Positions 1 through 6,836 of a stretch of 10,685 nt of DNA are shown piece after piece; the first letter of the stretch is position 1; each line of letters begins with the position of its first letter. Source of the DNA: Acidobacteriota bacterium (GTDB taxonomy: Bacteria > Acidobacteriota > Terriglobia > Terriglobales > Acidobacteriaceae); the NCBI GenBank assembly GCA_021810735.1, contig JAJZIF010000082.1:1-10685 (forward strand), written 5' to 3'. The position numbers and the translations under genes are program-made. Under the pieces are notes generated by a model. The model was not told where the DNA came from and made no database searches. It saw nothing but the letters and a program-made list of their open reading frames with translations.

Positions 1-891
1 CGCGGGGCGGAAACCGGCGCTCACAACCGGATCGGTCGCCGCCGCTGCAATTTCAGGTGCGCTCGACAGCACGATCGCGTCTTGTCCCGGTGTCGCTGAA
101 ACCTCGACTTCCGGTTGCACCTCAAAGATGCGGAGTTGCGCCGTTTCCTGCTCCTGAAAGAGTAGGTCCTGGTCGCCGCTGGGAACTTCCGGCAGGTGGG
201 GTCGAGCGCGACGGGAGGAGACCAGCTCGCGCGGAAATTCAATCAGCTTGGAAGGCAGCATGGCTCTCGGCTCGACCAATGCCGACGCCAACAAATCTTC
301 CAGCGATGGTTCCGGCTCCAAAGCAGTCTGGTGCAGATGGATCTCTCGCGTTCGCGCCGCGAACTGCGGCATCACCGCTTTTCCAGGAATGACCGGTTGC
401 AGCGATTGAGTGACGATGGCAGAACCATACCGGTCCGAAAACGCTCGTTCTCCATCACCCGGCCGATTGCCGGACAGCGTCTCCGTCGAAGTTGAGAAAG
501 GAGCGGACTGAACGCTGTCGTCCGCATCCAAGTCCTGAAACAAATTCCTCTCCGACTCCTGCGCGGCTTCCGCAGCTTGCTGCAAACGCCGCTCTTCCGC
601 AGCCTGCGCTTCCGCGCGGGCAGCCGCTTGGGCCTCGGCAGCTCGCGCTGCAGCGGCCAGCAACTCACTGTAGGTGGGGGCGGCGGCATAGCGCGACGCA
701 ACCGCGCGCGCAATTTTCGTGGCCCGCGAATTGTCCGTCCTGCGTGCTGGAGCCGGAGGTTGGACAGCCACTCGCGGACGATGCGCCCTGTATGCATCCA
801 GACGCTCCGCCACCTCCTGTTTCCAGTCGTCGCTCAGGAGCTGCTGCTCGGGAACCAATGGGGACTGTGGCACGGACAATGCTGTACTCAC
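1..891 (-). CDS. N-terminal part of a probable RDD-family membrane protein (partial, continues past left edge)
   Basis: The frame is open from a GTG at 889-891 to the window edge (297 codons), with AGGAG eight bases upstream. It starts MSTALSVPQSPLVPEQ. Residues 21-40 include WKQEVAERLDAYRAHRPR. Residues 74-114 are an Ala/Glu/Arg-rich stretch likely to form a helix or coiled coil. The rest is acidic, Pro/Ser-rich and probably disordered, with KLIEFPRELV at about 215-224 and LRIFEVQPE at about 253-261. There is no membrane segment in the visible part. The order 'WxxEVxxRLxxYRxxRxxR, then LIEFPR, then RIFE' resembles the long N-terminal region of acidobacterial RDD-domain proteins, whose membrane domain would lie beyond the left edge. 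That family call is recollection and inference; the coding frame itself is well supported. Other open frames over this stretch encode Arg-rich, unnatural proteins. Confidence 0.6.
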   Translation of the reverse strand, partial: MSTALSVPQSPLVPEQQLLSDDWKQEVAERLDAYRAHRPRVAVQPPAPARRTDNSRATKIARAVASRYAAAPTYSELLAAAARAAEAQAAARAEAQAAEERRLQQAAEAAQESERNLFQDLDADDSVQSAPFSTSTETLSGNRPGDGERAFSDRYGSAIVTQSLQPVIPGKAVMPQFAARTREIHLHQTALEPEPSLEDLLASALVEPRAMLPSKLIEFPRELVSSRRARPHLPEVPSGDQDLLFQEQETAQLRIFEVQPEVEVSATPGQDAIVLSSAPEIAAAATDPVVSAGFRPA

Positions 892-899
892 CCTTTATT

Positions 900-904
900 C
901 TCCT
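900..904 (-). promoter_or_regulatory. Shine-Dalgarno of the left-edge gene
   Basis: AGGAG on the minus strand lies 8 bases before the GTG at 891. It decides the GTG start, because there is no ATG in this frame nearby. A TATAAA sits directly upstream of it (about 907-912), but it is too close to the SD to act as a convincing -10 box. Confidence 0.6.
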
Positions 905-1137
905 ATTTATAGCCCAAAAATCGGTGCAGTTTCCAATAAAAAATTCACTCGCGAGACCGCCTCCATGGCAAACGGCAACGTTCGCGACAGAAGCATTCCG
1001 CGCACACACACGCACTGCATTGGGAAGAAAAGTATCGCGGAGAGGCAAGCAGGATTGGGCGCGCCCAGGTACAGCACGAAAGCGACGTTGATCCAGGTTT
1101 GTCTTGTTGCCAGAGCGGCGGTTCGGAAATCGATTGA

Positions 1138-1184
1138 CCGGAACTTTCATTGCTGCGGGAGCGTTTACACTGAAAGTGTTCCGG
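1138..1184. repeat. Imperfect inverted repeat just upstream of lptD
   Basis: CCGGAACTTTCA (1138-1149) is the reverse complement of TGAAAG..TTCCGG (1171-1184) apart from a two-base TG insertion in the right arm, with a 21-base centre. It ends three bases before the lptD ATG. As DNA it could be an operator over the candidate promoter. If transcription starts further upstream, it would be a 12-bp RNA hairpin in the leader. Confidence 0.65.
1140..1166 (+). promoter_or_regulatory. Candidate ECF-sigma-type promoter of lptD
   Basis: GGAACTTT at 1140-1147 matches the -35 element of sigma-E-like ECF factors. CGTTT at 1162-1166 follows GGAAC after 17 bases, close to the usual ECF spacing. Transcription would start around 1173, giving a leader of about 15 bases before the ATG at 1188. 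In E. coli, lptD and surA are controlled by the envelope-stress factor sigma E, so such a promoter would make biological sense here. A housekeeping-like TTGACC lies at 1134-1139, but no TATAAT-like box sits at the right distance. This is a motif match only. Confidence 0.4.
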
Positions 1185-1187
1185 CCA

Positions 1188-3818
1188 ATGAGAACCCGTG
1201 TTTGTATCTGTACCATGCTGCTCGCGTTTTGTCATGTGCGAATGAACGCACAGGCATTGACCATGCGGCTTCCGCCATCCGCTTCCGGAACCCAGCGCGC
1301 CGTCGCCTCGACGCCGAGGAGCGAACCGACAAGCCAGGATTCAAGCGAAGATTCCTCCTCTAGCTCGTCCGCCCCATCCACCGCGCTTCCCGATGCGCCC
1401 CAGGCGGCACTCGGCAATCTGCCGATTGCCGTGCCCATCCCGGCGACAAACAGCGGCGTGCCCGTTACCATCCGCGCACGCCAGCAGGAGAAGCAAGGCG
1501 ATACATACAATCTTCGCGGCGAGGTGGAAATCGATTACGAAGATTACGTCATCCTCGCCGACCATGCGCAATACAACTCCGCCACCGGAGACGTGAAAGC
1601 CGACGGGCATTTGCAGGTCACCGGCGGACCCGATCACGAGGACTTTGACGCGGATCATGGCACATTGAATCTAAATCGGCAGACCGGCCACTTCTACGAC
1701 GTAATCGGATCGGTGGGCGTGCTGCATGCGGCGGCCGCGAGCAGTGCGTATGTACCCGAACTTTTTGGACTTGGACCGACCAGCAATCGTAGCTTGTACA
1801 CCTCCACGAACCCATTTTTGATCACCGCCAAAGAGCTCATCAAAAACGGTCCGGAAAGTTATGCGTTAGTCGATGGCAGTATGACCTCCTGCCGGCTGCC
1901 CAAACCCGATTGGCGCATTTTCGCGCCTCATATCGTGGTCGCCAATGGCACCGCGAAGGCAGCAAACGCCAATTTCCGCGCAATGGGATATCCGATCTTG
2001 TACCTGCCCTATGTCACCCATGGCATCGATACAGCCGGCCGACAATCGGGCTTCTTGATTCCCGCGCTGGAAGTCGGCTCCACCATCAAAGGCACCGTGA
2101 TCGGCGAACAATACTACTGGGTCATCAGCCGCAGTGCGGGTTTACTGGTGGGCTTCCAATATTATTCCCTGCGCGGATGGGAGCAGAACGCCGAGTTTCG
2201 CTACCAGGGTATGGGGAAAACCTTCGTGCACGGGCTGTATAACGGACTGGAGGACCGCGGTTTGGCGCCTCAGTATGTCAATCAGGGCGGCCAGGACACC
2301 ATCGTCACCGCGCGCCATGACATGACGCCCTATACCCGCGCCATCGTCAATGCGGAGTATCTCAGCTCCTACATATACCGGCTGGTCTTCGCCGAAAACT
2401 ATTCGCTGGCGGTCGCTTCCGAAGTCAAGTCGTGGGCCTTCCTGACGCACGAAAAAAATGGCTTCGCCAGCAGTTTCGAGATGGATCGCTATGAGAGGTA
2501 CGCCAGCACTGTCTCTGGAGATGAGGTCCACATCTTCCATTTGCCGCGACTCGAATTCGACGCCTCGGACCACGATCTGGGCCGGTCGGAAGCGTTCGCT
2601 GGCGGCGAAGCATCCTTCGGAGTGCTGGCGCGCTCCGAACCGTATTACCAGGCCCACCACGTCGCCCGCCTCGATCTGTTCCCCCATGTCACCATGCCCT
2701 GGATCGCCGATGGATGGACGTTTCGCCCGACCCTCGGGCTGCGCGAGACCGCATATTCGCACAGCCAGTTGCTGGGTCCAGTCCCTTCCGCGGCCCCGCC
2801 TCAGCCAGCTGCGGCGTTGCCGGGCCAGGACGCGGTGCCGACTGCCAAAGATGCCAGCATCGATCGCGCCTCGGTGGAAGCCGATCTCCAGATTCTGCCC
2901 CCCGTATTGGAGCGCGACTTCAATGGGCCCTATCTGGCGAACCATTTCGGAGTCGCCCTCCGCCACACCATCGAGCCGGAAGTGAACTACCGCTACGTGG
3001 CCGGCGTTCACAACTTCAACCGCATTCCACGCTTCGATGCCACAGACATCTACAGCGACACCAATGAAGTGGAATATGGCGTGACCCAGAGACTTTTTCT
3101 GAAACGGCTTCACCCTGCACCGTGCGACAAAAATCCCCTCCAGGCAGAACAACAACAGCAGCCGGAAAATCGCGACTGCGCGGCAGACTCGTTCCAATTG
3201 GCCTCATGGTTTATCGGGCAGAAATATTTTGCCGACCCAACCTTCGGCGGCGCCGTCATTGCCGGACGCCGAAACATATTTACCTCGACGCTCGATCTCA
3301 GCGGCATCGCCTACATCACCGAGCCGCGCGACCTCTCCCCAGTCGTCTCCAGGTTGCGAATCGATCCCAGCTTCACCACGGATCTGGAGTGGGATGCCGA
3401 CTACGATATGAAAGCGGGCCGATGGGCGGCCAGCGATGTGTATGCCGATTATCATCACGGCAATTTCTTTTCCGGCCTTGGCCACTCCCTGCTCAATGCC
3501 GTCGGCGAAACACCCATGCCGCCCGGCCAGCCGCCCAATGATGTGAACTATAACCAGATGCAACTCTTGCTGGGTTACGGAGCCATCACCAAGCCCGGCC
3601 TCAGCGCGGCGGCAAAAACCAACTTCCAGTTGGAGGGACGCGCCCTCGAATACGGAGGCCTGCAGGTGACTTATAACCGGAACTGCTGCGGTCTTACCGT
3701 CGAAGTCCAGCAATTTTCGCTCGGCGCGATCCGCAACGAAACTTCCACCACCTTCAACCTGACGCTGTCCGGCGTGGCCGCCGTCGGCAGCCTAGTGCGC
3801 GCGGAGCGCCTCTTCTAA
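1188..3818 (+). CDS. lptD: LPS-assembly outer-membrane protein LptD (876 aa)
   Basis: LptD is the outer-membrane barrel that inserts lipopolysaccharide into the outer leaflet. The start is ATG 1188, which gives a signal peptide (RTR, hydrophobic core, likely cut after NAQA, about residue 23). A Ser-rich linker at 50-62 follows. An OstA/LptA-type beta-jellyroll covers about 91-178, with YNLRGEVEIDYEDYVILADH and YNSATGDVKADG. The barrel domain runs from about 205 to the end, with LVDGSMTSCRLPKPDWRIF and the LYLPY motif near 271-275. Cys833-Cys834 (NRNCCGL) match the conserved C-terminal CC pair, and Cys235 is a candidate partner. Cys646 and Cys664 lie in a Gln-rich loop. The protein ends in Phe, as many BAM substrates do. 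There is no strong Shine-Dalgarno, so the start rests on the signal peptide. The DsbA- and SurA-like genes downstream fit its folding needs. Confidence 0.92.
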   Translation: MRTRVCICTMLLAFCHVRMNAQALTMRLPPSASGTQRAVASTPRSEPTSQDSSEDSSSSSSAPSTALPDAPQAALGNLPIAVPIPATNSGVPVTIRARQQEKQGDTYNLRGEVEIDYEDYVILADHAQYNSATGDVKADGHLQVTGGPDHEDFDADHGTLNLNRQTGHFYDVIGSVGVLHAAAASSAYVPELFGLGPTSNRSLYTSTNPFLITAKELIKNGPESYALVDGSMTSCRLPKPDWRIFAPHIVVANGTAKAANANFRAMGYPILYLPYVTHGIDTAGRQSGFLIPALEVGSTIKGTVIGEQYYWVISRSAGLLVGFQYYSLRGWEQNAEFRYQGMGKTFVHGLYNGLEDRGLAPQYVNQGGQDTIVTARHDMTPYTRAIVNAEYLSSYIYRLVFAENYSLAVASEVKSWAFLTHEKNGFASSFEMDRYERYASTVSGDEVHIFHLPRLEFDASDHDLGRSEAFAGGEASFGVLARSEPYYQAHHVARLDLFPHVTMPWIADGWTFRPTLGLRETAYSHSQLLGPVPSAAPPQPAAALPGQDAVPTAKDASIDRASVEADLQILPPVLERDFNGPYLANHFGVALRHTIEPEVNYRYVAGVHNFNRIPRFDATDIYSDTNEVEYGVTQRLFLKRLHPAPCDKNPLQAEQQQQPENRDCAADSFQLASWFIGQKYFADPTFGGAVIAGRRNIFTSTLDLSGIAYITEPRDLSPVVSRLRIDPSFTTDLEWDADYDMKAGRWAASDVYADYHHGNFFSGLGHSLLNAVGETPMPPGQPPNDVNYNQMQLLLGYGAITKPGLSAAAKTNFQLEGRALEYGGLQVTYNRNCCGLTVEVQQFSLGAIRNETSTTFNLTLSGVAAVGSLVRAERLF

Positions 3819-3940
3819 CCGGGCCGCTGTACAACCGTATCGAGCGTAGGAAGTTGTTGCCGCGTTGGGAAACAGTCTGCGACGCCCGCCCGAATCCTGT
3901 CAGTCTCGCACCTCGTCCCCAGCAGCAACAGGGCTCTGCG

Positions 3941-3949
3941 TGTGATAAT
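3941..3949 (+). promoter_or_regulatory. Weak extended -10 candidate before the DsbA-like gene
   Basis: TGTGATAAT resembles an extended -10 box (TG plus GATAAT) but has no recognisable -35 at 16-18 bases. The implied leader before the ATG at 3967 is only about 11 bases. It may be chance. The 148-base lptD-to-dsbA gap also shows no terminator, so read-through from lptD is equally possible. Confidence 0.2.
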
Positions 3950-3966
3950 GAAGAGACATATAGCCG

Positions 3967-4926
3967 ATGGGGAACTCGTTGCGCATATCTCGTTTTTTCA
4001 TGATTCTCTTCCTGGTTGCCGGAATGGGCTGCAAGGCGCAGTCGGCGCCCGGCAACAATACCCTCCAGGCCAAGCTGGATCGCCGGATTGAGCTGACCAT
4101 CCGCTCGCAATATAACGTTCCCCCGGACTACACCGTGACACTGGGCCAGCGCACCAAGAGCGACGTGAATGGATTCGACACGCTGCCGGTGACCTTCAGC
4201 AACGGACCCCAGAAGAAGACCACAATTTTTCTGATCTCGACCGACAACAACACTCTGGCGCGACTCGAAAAATTCGACCTTTCCAAAAATCCGGCCGCCA
4301 GCATCAACACGCTGGGCCGTCCTGTTCGCGGGAACCCGGCGGCGAAAGTCACCATCATCAGCTTCGATGATCTGGAATGCCCATTCTGCGCGCGCATGAA
4401 TCAGGTTTTGTTTCCCGCCACGGAACAGCATTACGGAACGATGGTCCGCTATATCTATAAGGACTTCCCTCTTCCGGAACATCCCTGGGCCATGCATGCC
4501 GCGGTCGATGTCAACTGCATGGCGGACCAGAGCCCAGCCGGATACTGGAACCTGGTCGACTATTTCCATGACCACAGCAACGAGATCTCCGGCGAGGGCA
4601 GCCAGCAGAACGTCGCGGCCAGCTTCAAGAAGCTCGACGATGCAACCCGCGCGGAAGGTCAGCGAGACAATGTCGATATGGGAAAATTGAACGCCTGCGT
4701 CGCCAAGCAGAACGACTCCGTCATTCGCGATTCCATCAAAGAAGGCGATTCGCTGGGTATCGACGGCACTCCGACTCTGTTTATCAACGGAGAGCGCGCC
4801 GTCGGCGCACTTTCGCAGGCGATGCTTTGGACCATTGTGAACCGGGCCATTCGAGATGCAGGCGAAATTCCCCCTCCGCAAACAAACAGCAATTCGGCAG
4901 CACCTCCCGCGTCGCCCAGCAATTAG
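3967..4926 (+). CDS. DsbA-family thiol:disulfide oxidoreductase with extra N-terminal domain (319 aa)
   Basis: This is a predicted envelope thioredoxin-fold enzyme that makes or reshuffles disulfides. The start is fixed by an in-frame TAG two codons upstream (3961). Residues 1-22 form a hydrophobic leader ending VAGMGC, an imperfect lipobox, so it could be a lipoprotein or an uncleaved anchor. Residues about 30-106 form an added domain (LDRRIELTIRSQYNVP ... TIFLISTDNNTLARLEKF) of unknown role. The thioredoxin fold covers about 110-298: FDDLECPFCARM holds the CPFC active site (Cys138, Cys141), and GIDGTPTLFING holds the cis-Pro loop (Pro269). Cys184 and Cys244 sit in the inserted helical part, where this family often has a second Cys pair. 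The tail is Pro/Ser/Asn-rich. It lies between lptD and a SurA-like gene, so LptD is a natural candidate substrate; that is inference. Confidence 0.85.
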   Translation: MGNSLRISRFFMILFLVAGMGCKAQSAPGNNTLQAKLDRRIELTIRSQYNVPPDYTVTLGQRTKSDVNGFDTLPVTFSNGPQKKTTIFLISTDNNTLARLEKFDLSKNPAASINTLGRPVRGNPAAKVTIISFDDLECPFCARMNQVLFPATEQHYGTMVRYIYKDFPLPEHPWAMHAAVDVNCMADQSPAGYWNLVDYFHDHSNEISGEGSQQNVAASFKKLDDATRAEGQRDNVDMGKLNACVAKQNDSVIRDSIKEGDSLGIDGTPTLFINGERAVGALSQAMLWTIVNRAIRDAGEIPPPQTNSNSAAPPASPSN

Positions 4927-5005
4927 CAACTCGCTGGGATCGGATCGGGACACACAGTTTCAGGCAAAGGCCCGCGGCAATTAGGAACACCGGGCAGGCA
5001 GGCGA

Positions 5006-6139
5006 ATGGAGAACAGATTGAACGTCATGATGCAGAAATCTTTTTCATCTTCCAGCGATGTTTTCTCTTGCGGGGCTTATCGAGTCGCCCCACGGCGCAC
5101 CCACAAAATCGGCCTGGCCGCGATGACCAGCGTTTTTGTCCTCATCGCGCTCGCCGGCTGCTCGCGCACGCCGAACCCGGATGTTTGGGCCACCGTGAAC
5201 GGCCATCCGATCATGAAATCGGAGGTGGACAAGTATTACCAGACCAAGGTCAATTCCATGCAGCAGCAGCCCACTGCCGATGAGGCTGCCATGCTCAAGC
5301 TGGATATCCTGCATCAGCGAATTGACGAGGAAGTGATCCGGCAGCAGGCGGAAAAACTGCATCTGGTGGCGACCGATGCTGAGGTGGATGCCAAGATCGC
5401 GCAATTGAAGGCGCCCTATACCGACCAGCAATTCGACGCCAAGTTGAAGTCTCAGGGAATCACCCTGGAAGACGTCCGCCGCGATTTCTGGCTGAACATG
5501 ACTACCGAAAAGGTCATCAATAAAGAGATCGAATCGAAGATCAACATTACCGACGATGACGTCAACAACTTCTACAACCTGCACAAGACCGACTTCAACC
5601 TGATCGAGCCGGAATACCACTTGGCACGGATTATTGTCACTTCTTCTCCGGACCAGCAGGTCAAGAACCTGCAAAACAGCAAGGCTCGCAACGACGCGGA
5701 GGCGCGCAAGGAAATCCAGACCCTGCATAATCAGTTGGAAACCGGGGGGAATTTCGCCACCCTCGCCATGAACTACTCCGAAGACCCCAATACCAGCTCC
5801 AGCGGTGGCGACATGGGCTTTATTCCCGAATCGCAACTGAAATCCGATCCAGCGGTTTTTGGTGCAGTCAGCAAACTGCAACCCGGGCAGATCACCCCGG
5901 TCCTGCCGATTCTCCAGACTGGCTCCAAGCAGCCAGCCGGCTATATGATTTGCAAACTGATCGCCATTGAGCCTGCAGGGCAGCATCCTCTCAGCGATCC
6001 GCGTGTGCAGCAGATGATTCGCCAGCAATTGCACGACAGCCGCTCCCGTCTGCTGCAGGGCGCCTATCAGGAAGTGCTGCGCGATAAGGCCCGGATCGTC
6101 AACTATTTTGCGGAAGACATTCTAAAGAACGCCCACTAG
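5006..6139 (+). CDS. SurA/PrsA-like peptidyl-prolyl isomerase lipoprotein (377 aa)
   Basis: This is a predicted periplasmic chaperone/foldase, lipid-anchored. The start is uncertain: ATG 5006, 5027 and 5030 are all in frame, and none has a strong Shine-Dalgarno. The basic RRTHK stretch must be included ahead of the hydrophobic core, so ATG 5123 is unlikely. A perfect lipobox, ALAGC, places the lipidated Cys at residue 52. SurA-type N-domain: about 58-190, opening VWATVNGHPIMKSEVDKYY and rich in charged helices. A single parvulin (PpiC) domain: about 203-322, with NFATLAMNYSED, SSGGDMGFIPES and LQPGQITPVLP. A final helix (about 330-365) probably packs back on the N-domain. E. coli SurA has two parvulin domains and is not lipidated, so this is closer in layout to PrsA-type proteins. 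It follows the DsbA-like gene by 79 bases with no terminator seen. Confidence 0.87.
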   Translation: MENRLNVMMQKSFSSSSDVFSCGAYRVAPRRTHKIGLAAMTSVFVLIALAGCSRTPNPDVWATVNGHPIMKSEVDKYYQTKVNSMQQQPTADEAAMLKLDILHQRIDEEVIRQQAEKLHLVATDAEVDAKIAQLKAPYTDQQFDAKLKSQGITLEDVRRDFWLNMTTEKVINKEIESKINITDDDVNNFYNLHKTDFNLIEPEYHLARIIVTSSPDQQVKNLQNSKARNDAEARKEIQTLHNQLETGGNFATLAMNYSEDPNTSSSGGDMGFIPESQLKSDPAVFGAVSKLQPGQITPVLPILQTGSKQPAGYMICKLIAIEPAGQHPLSDPRVQQMIRQQLHDSRSRLLQGAYQEVLRDKARIVNYFAEDILKNAH

Positions 6140-6179
6140 TCAGAGCGGACTTACAGATACTGCGCTCAAAATGAGAGGA

Positions 6180-6305
6180 GTCATTCTGAGCGAAGCGAAG
6201 AATCCAGAGGGTGATGGCGGCGTGTACGACGCGGATATCGTCTGGATTCTTCGCTGCGGTCGCTGCGGAGCCTGCCCTGAGCGCAGTCGAAGGCTTCAGA
6301 ATGGC
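6180..6305. repeat. Nested dispersed repeat with inverted arms (REP-like)
   Basis: The outer arms are GTCATTCTGA (6180-6189) and TCAGAATGGC (6296-6305), 9 of 10 complementary. The inner arms GCGAAGAATCCAGA (6195-6208) and TCTGGATTCTTCGC (6241-6254) are a perfect 14-bp inverted repeat around a 32-base centre. The right half is split by about 41 extra bases (6255-6295) holding GAGCCTGCCCTGAGCGCAGT followed by CGAAGG, which I recognise as a second common dispersed repeat. It sits between the convergent SurA-like gene and MscS remnant, the usual place for REP-type elements, and could act as a bidirectional transcription end. It lies 40 bases past the SurA-like stop codon. Confidence 0.75.
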
Positions 6306-6365
6306 TCTCCACCACAAATGACTATACAAACTGCAAATCCGCTATAGTGTCTTGCGTCCACGCAG

Positions 6366-6836
6366 CTAGCACTCTTCCGTAGCCATCGGCGCATCGACCA
6401 CGGCAACCGTCTTGCTTGCGCTGCCCGCAAAGGTGCCGAGCAACACCTCCGCCGCTTCCTCTGAAATCGACCGAAGATGAAGATCTCTCTGCGGAAACGC
6501 TATTTCCACCCCCGTATCGCGACACGCGGCAAACATCGCAAAATAGAGAACAGCCAGCGACGTGTGGGTCATGATCTTGCTCTCTAATACGCGCAGCGTG
6601 AAGCGCGAGAGCAGGCCAAGCGCAACGACGAAGATTGCAATTTGGCTCAGAAAGAGCAGTGTGATCGAGGTATGCCCAGCGAAAACAGGGGCGCATAGAG
6701 AGTGTGGCGGAGTTTTCTTCCCAGGTTCCCCAGCAGCGGCGACCACAGGCTGCCAGTTAAATCAATGCCAGCCAGAAGGAGAAACAATGCGGAAAAAATA
6801 AACGAGAGCGCCCGTCAATGCGAGATACTCATCCAT
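6366..6836 (-). pseudogene. Decayed MscS-family mechanosensitive channel gene
   Basis: Pieces of an MscS-like protein are found in order but not in one frame. MDEYLALT starts at 6836. The next piece (about 6815-6670, another frame) reads ALSFIFSALFLLLAGIDLTG then SLWSPLLGNLGRKLRHTLYA. From about 6675 the first frame resumes with TSITLLFLSQIAIFVVALGL, LLSRFTLRVLESK and MTHTSL. This jumps within a few residues (near 6555) to YFAMFAACRDTGVEIAFPQR and DLHLRS, the hallmark C-terminal end of MscS proteins. The pore helix and most of the beta domain, roughly 150-200 residues in intact relatives, are missing. Two frame changes plus an internal deletion make a working channel very unlikely. A stop-free 126-codon frame (6366-6746) covers the end, and a shortened protein could still be made. 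The exact left and right ends are uncertain. Confidence 0.65.

Larger units (their letters stand above)
892..1187. other. Divergent intergenic spacer before lptD
   Basis: These 296 bases separate the leftward left-edge gene from rightward lptD and should hold promoters for both. I see no protein with natural composition in any frame. The lptD frame can be extended back to a TTG at 1104, but the extra 28 residues do not look like a signal peptide. A short CA-rich run lies near 1000-1012. The only structured element is at the right end, listed separately as the promoter candidate and inverted repeat. Confidence 0.6.

Noticed and set aside
905..940. Housekeeping-type promoter (TTGGAA ... TATAAA) for the left-edge gene
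   Set aside because: The spacing is 19 bases, and the TATAAA touches the Shine-Dalgarno, so the transcript would start inside or after it.
1104..1187. Upstream TTG start extending LptD by 28 residues
   Set aside because: The ATG at 1188 gives a normal signal peptide at the N-terminus. The extension would bury it and would overlap the promoter candidate.
2142..3197. Long minus-strand open frame (351 codons) opposite lptD
   Set aside because: It lies wholly within lptD. Its translation has no family features, and it is explained by codon bias of the GC-rich lptD gene on the other strand.
3754..4953. Minus-strand open frame of 399 codons opposite the DsbA-like gene
   Set aside because: The plus-strand frame has clear CPFC and cis-Pro motifs and a leader. 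The opposite frame reads as Arg/Gly/Val-rich nonsense and overlaps it completely.
5045..6034. Minus-strand open frame of 329 codons opposite the SurA-like gene
   Set aside because: It is antisense to a well supported gene, and its translation has repeated VxxVxDL-type patterns typical of reversed charged helices.
6366..6746. Calling the 126-codon minus-strand frame an intact small membrane protein
   Set aside because: Its two halves match separate, distant parts of MscS proteins and its start lies inside out-of-frame coding sequence, so a decayed gene explains it better.
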